Part shown: positions 1 through 7,992 of the stretch, piece by piece
Position numbering within the stretch: the stretch's first letter is position 1
Layout of the letters: each line of letters opens with the position of its first letter
Assembly: GCA_903907855.1 (NCBI GenBank)
Contig: CAIVPT010000052.1
Location: forward strand, 1-46,301
DNA from: an uncultured Synechococcaceae cyanobacterium
Lineage (GTDB): Bacteria; Cyanobacteriota; Cyanobacteriia; PCC-6307; Cyanobiaceae
Direction of reading: 5' to 3'
DNA length: 46,301 nt
The notes under the pieces: generated by a model
Database searches by the model: none
Seen by the model: only the letters and a program-made list of their open reading frames with translations
Told to the model about the DNA's origin: nothing
Program-made: the position numbers and the translations under genes

Positions 1-2145
1 ACCTAAGCGCGTAAACGAATCAAGATAACCTGCATTGTCATTGTATAAATCAGGCACATTCAGCTGCACGGGCAGGCCCGTGGTGGGGTCAATCTTGTAG
101 AAGCGTCTTGTATTTGCGATATTATTGGCTGTGAAGTAAAGCGTTCCGCCAATGTCAATCAAGTTCGCTGGAATGGAGCTGCCTGAGCCCGCATTGATGT
201 CGAGAAGAATCGGATCGCCTGATGCTGTATCTAGGCGATAAAGCTCAACACCATCGCTGCCATTATCAGCCGTAAAGTAAAGCGTTCCACCACTGATGGT
301 GAGATTGGTGATGCTGGAGCTGTTGGAGCCGGGTCGAATATCATTCACTAAGACCGGCAGGTTGTCATTCGGATTTAACTTCCACAGCTCTTCGCCGCTT
401 GTAGAGGTGGATGCGTTGAAATAAAGTATTCCATTTGCATCGAATAAATTCCGCGGCGACGAGCTATTATTTCCAGGAACAACCTCAACCACGATTGGAT
501 CGCCCGTAGCTGAATCAATTCGCCAAAGCTCGGTGCCCGTGGTTGGGTTGTAGGCTTGGAAGTAGAGTGTGCCGTTGATTTTGGTTAGATTGCTTGGAGA
601 CGAGCTGCTGCTACCGGCATAAATATTAATAAGTACAGGCGTACCAGTGCTGCTTTCCAGGCGGTAAAGCTCTGTGCCATTGGCTGTGGTAAAGGCGGTA
701 AAATAAAGTGTATTGTTGACACCAACTAGGTTGCCAATATTAGGTGAGCCAGTGCCAGGAATGTCGACCAAGGAGACAGCGCCTGTTCCGGGATCTGCCC
801 GCCACAGTTCGGTACCATTGACATCATCGTTGGCCGTAAAATAAAGAATTCCACCGATCTGAATAAAGTTGGAAGGATCGGAATTGAGGGTTGTCGTATT
901 GATGTCTTGAACCAGGCTGGTTCCCTCCGCTGTGCCATCGGTTCGCCATAGTTCAACGCCTTGGTTGTAATTGTCGGCAGTAAAGTATAGTTTGCCATGG
1001 CTTGAAATTAGACTCGCCGGGCTTGAACTGCCTGTTCCAAGGTAGATGTCCTTTAGCGAGATTGGATTGCCTGTTGCCGGGTCGATCTTCCAAAGCTCGT
1101 AACCGCTTGCAGACGTGTAAGCCTGGAAATAAAGGGTCCCATTCGCATAAACTAAGTTACGCGGGTGAGAGTTGCCGCTCCCAGCAACAACCTCAACCAC
1201 ACTTGGAGCGCCCATCTCTGGGTCGATCCTCCAGAGTTCGTAACCACTGCTTGGCTTATAGGCTTGGAAGTAGAGGGTGCCGTTGGCATTGGTTAGGTTA
1301 TTTGGGTTGGAGCTGCTGTTGCCGGGTAGAATATCAATGAGTACAGGAGTGCCAGCGCTGTTTTCAATGCGATACAGCTCTGTGCCATTGCTTCCATTGT
1401 TTCCGGTAAAATAAAAGATTCCATTGATATTCGTGAAATTTCCGATGCCGGAGCCATTTGCTCCTGGATAGATGTCGATCAGGGAGACGACGCCCGTCGA
1501 CGGATTGGCGCGCCAAAGCTCTGTTCCGTTGACATCATTGTTGGCCGTAAAATAGAGAATGCCGCCAATATCAATGAAGCTAGCGGGATTAGAGCCTAGG
1601 CTGGTTGAATTGATGTCGGCGACGAGAGTGGGCTCGGTATGTGCTGACATTTCAATCGAAATCTGCCTGTCATTGAGAGTGATGCGGGCGTGATCCTGTT
1701 CCGCCTTCAGTAGTGACGACCTTGATTCGCTGATGCCACCTGTCAAAGCCAACGTTGCAAAAATCTCCCCCTCGTCGCCAGGCGTATCGAGGGCATTGAT
1801 TTGGGCATCCACATGATGCCCATATTCTTCCAGCAGCACGGCCAGCAGCTCGGTCTCACTCGCGCTCTGCACAAACCAGCTCGCCAGATAGATACGGTCA
1901 GTGGCCATGGCATAGGCACCCTTGGCGCCATGGGCGAAACTACCATCCACCACTTCTATTGCTGGAAAAGCGCTCCCATCGCCTTGGAGCCATTGTTGCT
2001 GAAATGAAACCGCTCGATCCACGTCGTAGTCCACCCCAAATGCTGTGGAGAAGTCGTCCCAAAACCGTGGAGACCTGGAAAAACGGCTTAGCGTGTCCAG
2101 GACCGCCTCGAGCGATAGCTTGTTTGGTAATGGCATCGACTGCAT
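1..2145 (-). CDS. ELW-repeat surface protein, N-terminal part (C-terminus off window)
   Basis: The reading frame is open from the left edge to an in-frame TGA just upstream of an ATG at 2145 (a second ATG at 2136 is possible), giving 715 codons. Residues ~1-160 form a globular start with the segment LLEEYGHHVDAQIN followed by DTPGDEGEIFATL. This block resembles the N-terminal domain of many large cyanobacterial type I-secreted proteins. Eleven copies of a ~45-50-residue repeat follow, each with a GGTLYFTA-like strand and an ELW/ELY-R-x-D-x-x-T-G strand (ELWRANPSTG, ELYRIENSAG, ELWRIDPEMG and so on). These are typical of ELWxxDGT propeller-like repeats. There is no N-terminal signal peptide. 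Any secretion signal would be at the missing C-terminus, so export by a type I system is inference. The gene is clearly richer in A/T than its neighbours. Confidence 0.82.
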   Translation of the reverse strand, partial: MQSMPLPNKLSLEAVLDTLSRFSRSPRFWDDFSTAFGVDYDVDRAVSFQQQWLQGDGSAFPAIEVVDGSFAHGAKGAYAMATDRIYLASWFVQSASETELLAVLLEEYGHHVDAQINALDTPGDEGEIFATLALTGGISESRSSLLKAEQDHARITLNDRQISIEMSAHTEPTLVADINSTSLGSNPASFIDIGGILYFTANNDVNGTELWRANPSTGVVSLIDIYPGANGSGIGNFTNINGIFYFTGNNGSNGTELYRIENSAGTPVLIDILPGNSSSNPNNLTNANGTLYFQAYKPSSGYELWRIDPEMGAPSVVEVVAGSGNSHPRNLVYANGTLYFQAYTSASGYELWKIDPATGNPISLKDIYLGTGSSSPASLISSHGKLYFTADNYNQGVELWRTDGTAEGTSLVQDINTTTLNSDPSNFIQIGGILYFTANDDVNGTELWRADPGTGAVSLVDIPGTGSPNIGNLVGVNNTLYFTAFTTANGTELYRLESSTGTPVLINIYAGSSSSSPSNLTKINGTLYFQAYNPTTGTELWRIDSATGDPIVVEVVPGNNSSSPRNLFDANGILYFNASTSTSGEELWKLNPNDNLPVLVNDIRPGSNSSSITNLTISGGTLYFTADNGSDGVELYRLDTASGDPILLDINAGSGSSIPANLIDIGGTLYFTANNIANTRRFYKIDPTTGLPVQLNVPDLYNDNAGYLDSFTRLG
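90..1600 (-). repeat. ~708-711-nt superunit duplicated inside the ELW-repeat gene
   Basis: Within the ELW-repeat gene, motifs 1-5 and 6-10 are a duplication of one five-motif block. Matching landmarks are 708-711 nt apart: position 801 matches 1512 (offset 711), 551 matches 1259 (708) and 483 matches 1191 (708). The 3-nt change comes from a one-codon indel. Some stretches are nearly identical, for example 26 of 27 bases around 551-577 versus 1259-1285. The outer borders given are approximate. Confidence 0.75.
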
Positions 2146-2729
2146 CGACGAGTGGGTACGGAATCATAGGAGTTTTTAGCGCAGTCAGCTGTCCCGCTTT
2201 GTCGCGGTGGCTTCTATTTGTAAATCTTAATGAATCGTGTGTGGGCGGCGGCTGTGGGGCCAGTCCGTTGCATGCCAGGCTCGCCAGGTGCGTTCCACCC
2301 CGCGGTTGGTGTAGTGACTCGCCCCCTTCCCCTTGTGGTGCCGCCCCATTTGCGGTGGCTTGCGCTCGGGGCAGGGGTGCAGAAGGTGCGGCCACGCACG
2401 TGGTGGCCAAGCCCTGCTTCACGCAGCAGGCGATCCAGGGCGGCGAACGAGGCCGTCCTGGCGAAACCCTTTGCGGGGCTGACCCAAAGGCGGAGCCGAC
2501 GCCCAAGCCGCTGCTCCCTGGATTGACTCGCCAGTGCTGAGCCGGGAGCTTGCCCCCGCATTGACAGGGTCAGGCTTGCTCCGTGTCAATCATGTTGACG
2601 GACGTTTTGCCTCTATAGATTGGTGCCCATTCGATTTGTTTCCCCTCCACCCCTGGGTGACACCTCTGTTTCCATGATTTGCCGCCCTTCCATCTCTGGG
2701 TTTTCAGCTGCTGCCATCTACGCGATCTA
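2146..2729. other. Gene-free stretch upstream of the ELW-repeat gene
   Basis: I see no credible gene here. The open frames on both strands overlap each other, carry no recognisable motif and look like GC-driven shadows. The part nearest the ELW-repeat gene (about 2146-2240) is AT-richer and presumably carries that gene's promoter, but I cannot place -35 and -10 boxes with confidence. 2250-2550 is GC-rich and may be mobile-element debris linked to the adjacent transposase remnant. Confidence 0.5.
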
Positions 2730-3195
2730 GTGCTGATTCCGTCCCAACCGGTCACGGAGCCGGCCGCGTTGCAGGGTCCGCAGCTGGCGCTCTCTATCGC
2801 TCTCCAGGTGCCTTGTCGTATTAGTCGCTCCAGCAGCGCCTTTGCCCTGAGCGGTGGGTCGATCTCCCGCCAGCCGGGCACGTTGTGGCTGTCCTAGCCC
2901 TTGAACGTGCGTACCGCCGCCCCTCGGCGCACCGCGCCGGTGGCGTACGGCGGTTGCCGCCAGTTCTTGACTGCGCTGGCCTTGTGCATGGGGGCTGTGA
3001 GCCGATCCACTGTGGCGCTGCCCATCGCCAGAATCTGCCCCCGCACCCCTGGCTCCAATCGCGGGTGGCCTTGCGGCTTCAGCGATTCCACCAGCATCGG
3101 GAGCAGGGCCGCCAGACGTTTTCTGAAGAGCCGATCGCCCGACTCCCACAGCTGTACCAACGCCGCTGAAGCCACCTGCTCCTATGGGCTCATGG
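2730..3195 (-). pseudogene. Decayed rve-type transposase/integrase with its catalytic core deleted
   Basis: On the minus strand, 3190-2894 reads EQVASAALVQLWESGDRLF, then KRLAALLPMLVES and LEPGVRGQILAMGSATVDRL. This matches the pattern of the N-terminal part of a common integrase-core transposase family (ALxxLWEAxDRxxGKRL ... LLxxSxATIDRLL). After VRTFKG comes a stop. A PGWREID segment, which in intact members begins the DDE domain (PGFLEID), then runs straight into DPPLRAKALLERLIRQG, which resembles the family's C-terminal tail (DPPxTPxxRLL). A further frameshift gives HLESDRERQLRTLQRG, also tail-like. The ~200-residue catalytic core is therefore missing and the rest carries stops and shifts. 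The family assignment is from remembered motifs; no terminal inverted repeats were found. Confidence 0.6.
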
Positions 3196-3461
3196 GTGCG
3201 GCTGGAGAGGCCTCGACGCATCGCCCTGACTGGCTGATCCGCTCGCCCCTCAACCTGCTTGTCGTCGACCAGATGGAGGTGCTCGTCCGTACCCCCTGCC
3301 GAATTCGACCGCGATCACCCTGCCACTCCCCGCCGCACGTGAGGCGCTTCGGCAGGACCACCGCCGTCACGCGCGCCGCCGAAGGCGAATCGCTGCGCAT
3401 CAACTCCCGCTTCGGCAGCAGCAAGGCAGGCTTCCAGATGAACGACCTCTGACCGGCCGGC
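3196..3461. other. Gene-free stretch between transposase remnant and small membrane protein gene
   Basis: Open frames run on both strands, but none has a recognisable product. The segment may hold the lost N-terminus of the transposase or older debris. I see nothing else in it. Confidence 0.4.
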
Positions 3462-3668
3462 TTACCGCCCCTGGCCCAGCACCAGCCGCACCACCACCAC
3501 GCTGGTGATCAGCACCACGCCGCTCACCCAGATCGTGCCGCTGCGCTCCACCAGCCACTCCAGACCCTGGGGCAGCCGATGGCGTCGGCCGCTCAGCCAG
3601 ACCGTGAGGCCCCCCAGGAGCAGCAGGGGGACTCCCAGCGCCAGCAGCAGGGCCGTTTCGGCACTCAT
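3462..3668 (-). CDS. Small two-helix membrane protein, unknown function
   Basis: This 68-residue protein has two hydrophobic segments, about residues 5-25 (LLLALGVPLLLLGGLTVWL) and 46-63 (IWVSGVVLITSVVVVRLVL). They are separated by a basic loop, GRRHRLPQGLEWLVERSG. It lies 30 nt downstream of msrB on the same strand and is probably co-transcribed with secG and msrB. I do not recognise a family. The size, the start at ATG 3668 and the clear membrane pattern make it a likely real gene, but no function can be given. Confidence 0.55.
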   Translation of the reverse strand: MSAETALLLALGVPLLLLGGLTVWLSGRRHRLPQGLEWLVERSGTIWVSGVVLITSVVVVRLVLGQGR

Positions 3669-3698
3669 GGCTGGATCATGGCTGGAGCCGCCCTCCCC

Positions 3699-4223
3699 TC
3701 ATCGGCTGGGCACGAACCGCAGCGCCACGCCGTTGTTGCAGTAGCGCTTGCCGGTGGGGCGCGGGCCGTCGTTGAACACGTGGCCCTGGTGGCCGCCGCA
3801 GCGCCGGCAGTGGTATTCGGTGCGGGGCACGATCAGCTTGAAATCCTTTTTGGTGACCACCGCCTCGGGCAGCGGCTGCCAGAAGCTTGGCCAGCCCGTG
3901 CCGCTCTCGTACTTCGCCTTGGAGCTGAACAACGGCAGGCGGCAGCCGGCGCACTCGAACGTGCCCGCCCGCTTCTCGGCGTTGAGCGGGCTGCTGAACG
4001 GTCGCTCGGTGCCCTCACGCCGCAGCACGTCGTAGGCGGCGGGGCTGAGGCGATCGCGCCACTGGGCATCGCTCAGCCGCCAGGCCGGATCGCTGGCGGC
4101 GGCGGCCGCCTCCGCCGCCTCGGGCCGCAGCCACGGCATCAGGCCGGCCAGCGGTGCGGTGATCACCGCAACTAGCGAAATCAGCCGGTCGAGCAGGGCG
4201 CGGCGGGGAAGGGGATCGGACAT
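3699..4223 (-). CDS. msrB: Peptide-methionine (R)-S-oxide reductase MsrB
   Basis: The protein is 174 aa from ATG 4223. It reduces the R-epimer of methionine sulfoxide in proteins. Two CxxC pairs expected to bind structural zinc are present, CAGC (~91-94) and CRRC (~139-142). The family core YESGTGWPSFWQP and GGHQGHVFNDGPRPTGKRYC are also present, with the catalytic Cys in RYCNN (~162). Residues ~10-32 are hydrophobic after a basic start and are followed by an Ala-rich stretch. This suggests a signal peptide or membrane anchor, so the enzyme may act outside the cytoplasm (thylakoid lumen or periplasm). The longer upstream frame overlaps secG and is rejected. The gene begins 13 nt after the secG stop. 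Confidence 0.92.
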   Translation of the reverse strand: MSDPLPRRALLDRLISLVAVITAPLAGLMPWLRPEAAEAAAAASDPAWRLSDAQWRDRLSPAAYDVLRREGTERPFSSPLNAEKRAGTFECAGCRLPLFSSKAKYESGTGWPSFWQPLPEAVVTKKDFKLIVPRTEYHCRRCGGHQGHVFNDGPRPTGKRYCNNGVALRFVPSR

Positions 4224-4236
4224 GGGGTTAGCGGCC

Positions 4237-4467
4237 TCAGCCCACCCAGCCAGCCGACAGCACCGTGGCCAGCCCCATGAACAGGGCCACCAGGATCCAG
4301 GTGACGCGGTTGAGGGCAGCCTCGGCGGAGCGGGCGCTGGTGAACATCGAGCCGCCGCTGGCGGCCAGGCCCCCCATGCCATCACCCTTCGGGCTGTGCA
4401 GCAGCACCGTGACGATGATCAGCAGGCCGCTGATCATCCACAACACGGTCAGAACGTTCTTGATCAT
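4237..4467 (-). CDS. secG: Preprotein translocase subunit SecG
   Basis: This 76-residue SecG is the small accessory subunit of the SecYEG translocon in the cytoplasmic/thylakoid membrane. It shows the family pattern: a first helix (LTVLWMISGLLIIVTVLL), the conserved loop with HSPKGDGMGGL, a Gly/Ser segment, and a second helix (VTWILVALFMGLATVLSAG). It sits 9 nt downstream of a GT2 glycosyltransferase and 13 nt upstream of msrB, so it looks operon-linked to both. In picocyanobacteria I recall secG close to gpmI. Here gpmI lies about 26 kb away, which marks the left edge of an accessory island. Confidence 0.93.
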   Translation of the reverse strand: MIKNVLTVLWMISGLLIIVTVLLHSPKGDGMGGLAASGGSMFTSARSAEAALNRVTWILVALFMGLATVLSAGWVG

Positions 4468-4476
4468 GGGGGCAGG

Positions 4477-5460
4477 CTAGCCGGCCAGGTGGGCGGCGAG
4501 CGCGGGCAGCTGCTCCAGCACCGCCCTCCACAGCGGCTCCCCCAGGTGGGGCCGCAACTCCTGCAGCAGCGCCGCCAGATGCTCGATCGGGCCGCTGCCC
4601 GCCGGGGGGGGCGTGGTGCCTTCCAGCACCTCCAGGGCGTAGGCCAAGAGGATGTGGGGGGAGGGGTTCGGCAGGTGGGTGATCTGTAGCCGGGTCGCCT
4701 CCAGCACCGCCACGCCCGCCTGGGTGGCCGACAGGGTGGCCCCGTGCACGCGGCTCTGGGCCTGCAGCTCCGGCAGATGGCCGATCCGCTGGGGCACCGC
4801 CTGAAAGGCCCGCAGCCAGTACTCGAAATCAAAGGCGCAGCGCAGCGACGCATTCCAGGGGCCCACCAGCAGCGTCAGGGTGCGGCGCCAGAACACAGTG
4901 GGCTGGCAGATGAAGCAGTAGTCGCGGAAGCCGGCCAGCCCCACCTGCGGCCCCCGGGTGGGGTAGCGCTCCAGCGGCCTCCCCATGGCATCGATGTGCT
5001 CCCCCTCGCCGTAGACCATCAGCCACTGGGGCTGGGCCGCCAGGGCCGCCACCGCCCGGCCCGGGGCGCCCGGGGTGTAGCGGTCGTCGGCGTTCAGCCA
5101 GCCGATCACCGTGCCGCGGGCCTGGGGCCAGGCCCGGTTCAGGGCATCGGCCGGGCCGTGGTCGGTGCGGGACACCAGCCGCAGCCGCCGCTCGTCCCTG
5201 CAGCGCCGCTCAATCCGCTCCAGCGATCCGTCGCCTGAGCCGCCATCGGCGATCAGCAGCTCCAGCACCGTGGGATCGGCCAACACGCTCTCGATCGCCT
5301 CCTCCAGAAACCGGCCCCCGTTGCGGCAGGGCATCAACACCGAAACGCAGGGCCTGGCGGTCGCCGGGCTCCCGGGGGGGCTGGTGGCAGGGCTGTCCAG
5401 GGGGCTGGTCGCGGGGCTGTCCAGGGCGGGGATCGCGGCGGCAGCGGGCGGCGCTTCCAT
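4477..5460 (-). CDS. Family 2 glycosyltransferase
   Basis: The protein is 327 aa from ATG 5460; an in-frame start at 5511 would overlap the divergent GT9 gene. It has the GT-A inverting fold signature: CVSVLMPCRNGGRFLEEAI, then LLIADGGSGDGS and a metal/nucleotide-binding NADDRY (~123-128). It probably transfers a sugar from a nucleotide sugar to a surface glycan at the cytoplasmic membrane; donor and acceptor are unknown. The N-terminal ~36 residues are a low-complexity DSPATSP-like repeat encoded by a 24-bp tandem repeat. The stop lies 9 nt before secG, so secG is probably transcribed from this gene's promoter. Confidence 0.87.
   Translation of the reverse strand: MEAPPAAAAIPALDSPATSPLDSPATSPPGSPATARPCVSVLMPCRNGGRFLEEAIESVLADPTVLELLIADGGSGDGSLERIERRCRDERRLRLVSRTDHGPADALNRAWPQARGTVIGWLNADDRYTPGAPGRAVAALAAQPQWLMVYGEGEHIDAMGRPLERYPTRGPQVGLAGFRDYCFICQPTVFWRRTLTLLVGPWNASLRCAFDFEYWLRAFQAVPQRIGHLPELQAQSRVHGATLSATQAGVAVLEATRLQITHLPNPSPHILLAYALEVLEGTTPPPAGSGPIEHLAALLQELRPHLGEPLWRAVLEQLPALAAHLAG
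5377..5424. repeat. 24-bp tandem repeat, two copies, in GT2 gene
   Basis: Units 5377-5400 and 5401-5424 differ at two positions, with a partial copy upstream. The repeat is in frame and encodes the DSPATSP-type low-complexity N-terminus of the GT2 protein, so copy-number change would alter tail length without breaking the frame. Confidence 0.8.
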
Positions 5461-5509
5461 GGGATCGCGCCCAACCCCGCCTAGCCTGCCCGCTCCTAGC
5501 GCCCCTGGC

Positions 5510-6637
5510 ATGCAGCGCTTCGCCGATCAGCCCCTGGGGGATCGGCCGGCCGTGGTGGTGCTCGGCGCGGCGAAGCTCGGCAACTACGTGGTGCTCCAGC
5601 CGCTGCTGCGCGGCCTGCGCCGCAAATACCCCCACGCCCACCTCACCTACGTCGGCAGCCGCCGCACCCTTGAGCTCGAGCGCCTCAACCCCTGGATCGA
5701 CCGCAGCCTGCCCCTGGCGGAGCTTCGGGAGGCGGCCGGCGCCGTGCTGGAGGGCTGGCGCCGCCGCCGCGGTTCCCCCCACCTGGTGATCAACGCCGAC
5801 GGCCACAGCCCCCACACCCGCAGCTGGGTGCGGGCCCTGGCGCCGCGCTATGTGGTGGGCCAGGCCGACCTGCCCGCCGGCGACCACCCCCTGCAGCGCC
5901 TCTCCCTCGATCCCGACTGGTCGGCGCCCGATCTGGAGCGTCGCTACGCCGGCTGGATCGGCGCATCCACCATCGGCGCTCTCTTCTGCCGCGTGGCCTG
6001 GCTGGGCAGCGACGGCGGTGATCCCCCACCCCTCCCCTCGGCTCCCCCGCCCCCCGACCTGCCGCCGGTGCTGCTGGCGGTGGATGGGGAACGCCCCGCC
6101 AAGCTCTGGCCCCTGGAGCAGTGGCGCGCCCTGTGCGAGCGGCTCGCCACGGATCTCCACCTGCCGCCCCCCTCCCTCGGCCTGGTGGGCGCTCCGCCGC
6201 GCGGCACTGGCGGCCCGGGGCGCGCCATCGAGGAGGGGTTGCTGGCCCTGGGGGTGCGGGATCTGCGGGGGCGGCTGCGGCTGCCGGAGCTGGTGGGGGC
6301 GATGGCCGCCAGTCGCCTGGTGCTGGCGATCGATTCCGGGCCGATGCATCTGGCGGCGGCGGCCGGTTGCCCCACCGTGGCGATCTTCGCGGCCGATGGG
6401 TCGGGGGTGGGGGCCAGCCCGGCCCGGTTGTGGGCGCCGCGCAGCCCCCGGGTGTGGGTGTCGACCACGCCGGTGCACTGCCAGGGTTGCCACGATCTGG
6501 CCTTCGCCAACGACGACTGCGTGGTGAGCGGCCACCCCTGCATGGCCGCCCTCGACAGCGAGCGGCTGTGGCCGCTGGTGCAGGCGGCCTGGCGCGGCGG
6601 CGGCGCCGAGCGGCTGCGCGATTTCTCCTGCGCTTAG
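5510..6637 (+). CDS. Family 9 (heptosyltransferase-like) glycosyltransferase
   Basis: The protein is 375 aa from ATG 5510. The frame is open upstream, but that extension overlaps the divergent GT2 gene. It starts with a Rossmann-like VVVLGAAKLGNYVVLQPLLRGL segment. In the C-terminal half it carries the GT9 signature LAIDSGPMHLAAAAGCPTVA (~270-290), which binds the sugar nucleotide. Such enzymes add heptose or other sugars to lipopolysaccharide core or related surface glycans. The tail contains several Cys (CQGCHDL, DDCVVSGHPC), as often seen in GT9 proteins. It is divergent from the GT2 gene (49-nt gap), and its stop codon overlaps the stop of the convergent exostosin-like gene. The acceptor is unknown. 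Confidence 0.83.
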   Translation: MQRFADQPLGDRPAVVVLGAAKLGNYVVLQPLLRGLRRKYPHAHLTYVGSRRTLELERLNPWIDRSLPLAELREAAGAVLEGWRRRRGSPHLVINADGHSPHTRSWVRALAPRYVVGQADLPAGDHPLQRLSLDPDWSAPDLERRYAGWIGASTIGALFCRVAWLGSDGGDPPPLPSAPPPPDLPPVLLAVDGERPAKLWPLEQWRALCERLATDLHLPPPSLGLVGAPPRGTGGPGRAIEEGLLALGVRDLRGRLRLPELVGAMAASRLVLAIDSGPMHLAAAAGCPTVAIFAADGSGVGASPARLWAPRSPRVWVSTTPVHCQGCHDLAFANDDCVVSGHPCMAALDSERLWPLVQAAWRGGGAERLRDFSCA

Positions 6638-7992
6638 CGCTCCAGCGACGGGGTGCGGGCGCTCACGGTCCAGCGCAACGAGGGCCGCTCCGCCAGCAGG
6701 GCGGCCCCCAGCCGCAGGGCCGGCCCCCACAGCCGCTCCTGCAGCGCCGCGGGGCGGGTGTCGTCGAGGCGGAGCAGCAGCCGTGCCCCTTCCGGCGCCT
6801 GCGCCCGCCAGCGCCGCAGCCGCAGGGGCAGCTCCGCCGGGTCCGCCAGCTGCCATTCCTCCGGCGGGGGGGGCGCCGTGGCGGCCGCCGGGGCCTCCCC
6901 GTCGGGCACCGCCGCCAGCCGCTCCAGGGCCCGCTGCCGCAGCACCCCATCCGGGTCGCGCAGGAAGTCGCAGACATCCGCCACGAAGGAGCCCCCTTCC
7001 TGGGCTGACCCCTCCCCCTGGAGCGCGGGCGGCCCATAGCGCGCCCACAGGATCCGGCCCGCCGCCTGCATCGCCGCCAGCCGCGCCGGCTCCTGCCGCA
7101 GCCGCTCCAGCCGCTCCGGCAGGGCCGCCACCGCCTCCGCCCGCTCCGGCACCAGCAGCGCCGCCTCCTCCCACAGGGTTGCCGGACCGGGCAGGGCCAG
7201 GGCGTCGGCCAGGATCACCGGGATGGCGCCGAAGCCCAGCGCCTCCCACAGGCGGATCGAGTTCGGCCCCGTCCCTGCGGGGCAGAGGGCGAAGCAGCTG
7301 TGCTGCAGGGTGGCCACGTAGGCGTCGGCGGCGTCCGCCAGGTGCCGGTGGCGCGCCCCATCGGGCCGTTGGCCGTGCACCTGCTCCCGGTAGACCTCCT
7401 GCTCGAAATGCCATTCGCCCCGCCCCTCCACCCGGGCGTCGGCCCGGGGGGGCAGGGCCAGCAGCCAGCGCCGCACGTCGCTGCCGCTTCCCTCCTGCGG
7501 TTGGAAGCCCTGGAAGCCATAGAGCAGGGGCCGGTTTGCGGCGGCGGCTGGCGGGGCGTCCGGCCGATGGCTCAGGCAGCGCACCGGCAGCAGGGGGAAG
7601 GGGTGGATGCGCAGGCCATCGCGGTGGGTTTCGCCGCGGACGGCGTGGCTCCAGAAAAGATCGGTGATGCCGGCGGCCCGCAGGGCATCGGTGTGCTCGA
7701 GGGCCCAGATGTGCTGGCAGACCGTGGCCACCGGCGTGTGATCCGGCCAGCGGCGCAGCGGCGCCGTGGGGGGGCGCAGGCCGCGGTGCACCGCGTCGAT
7801 CCAGCTGGCCCAGGGGAAGGGCAGGTAGGTGGCGGCGCCGGGGGTGGGGGCGGCGGAGCCGGCCAGGCCGAGGCGGTGCAGGATCTCCCAGGCGGTGGCC
7901 TCGGTGGCGTTGGGCCGCTGCCAGGGCAGGCCCGCCATCGGCGGACCGCCGCCCGCCCCCTGCGCCGATGCCTCAGACGCGGAGGTTCTCAC
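6634..7992 (-). CDS. Exostosin-like (GT47-type) glycosyltransferase
   Basis: The protein is 452 aa from 7992; a start at 7938 (MAGLPWQ) would avoid the 20-nt overlap with the upstream gene. The C-terminal half has the exostosin-type motif FALCPAGTGPNSIRLWEALG followed by FGAIPVILAD (~233-263). Upstream are the block ATYLPFPWASW, a VCQHIW segment and LFWSHA, which recur in the 1372- and 785-aa proteins of this island. It is predicted to be a retaining-type glycosyltransferase acting on surface polysaccharide; substrate is unknown. It has no obvious membrane segment. It probably shares a transcript with the upstream coiled-coil gene. Confidence 0.75.
   Translation of the reverse strand: MRTSASEASAQGAGGGPPMAGLPWQRPNATEATAWEILHRLGLAGSAAPTPGAATYLPFPWASWIDAVHRGLRPPTAPLRRWPDHTPVATVCQHIWALEHTDALRAAGITDLFWSHAVRGETHRDGLRIHPFPLLPVRCLSHRPDAPPAAAANRPLLYGFQGFQPQEGSGSDVRRWLLALPPRADARVEGRGEWHFEQEVYREQVHGQRPDGARHRHLADAADAYVATLQHSCFALCPAGTGPNSIRLWEALGFGAIPVILADALALPGPATLWEEAALLVPERAEAVAALPERLERLRQEPARLAAMQAAGRILWARYGPPALQGEGSAQEGGSFVADVCDFLRDPDGVLRQRALERLAAVPDGEAPAAATAPPPPEEWQLADPAELPLRLRRWRAQAPEGARLLLRLDDTRPAALQERLWGPALRLGAALLAERPSLRWTVSARTPSLER

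Noticed and set aside
5111-5509. N-terminal extension of the GT9 gene
   Set aside because: It lies antisense to the GT2 gene and has no family match; the GT9 fold begins after ATG 5510.
5210-7414. 734-codon open frame on the minus strand
   Set aside because: It covers the GT9 gene in antisense and two neighbours in wrong frames, and is a Gly/Ala/Arg-rich shadow.
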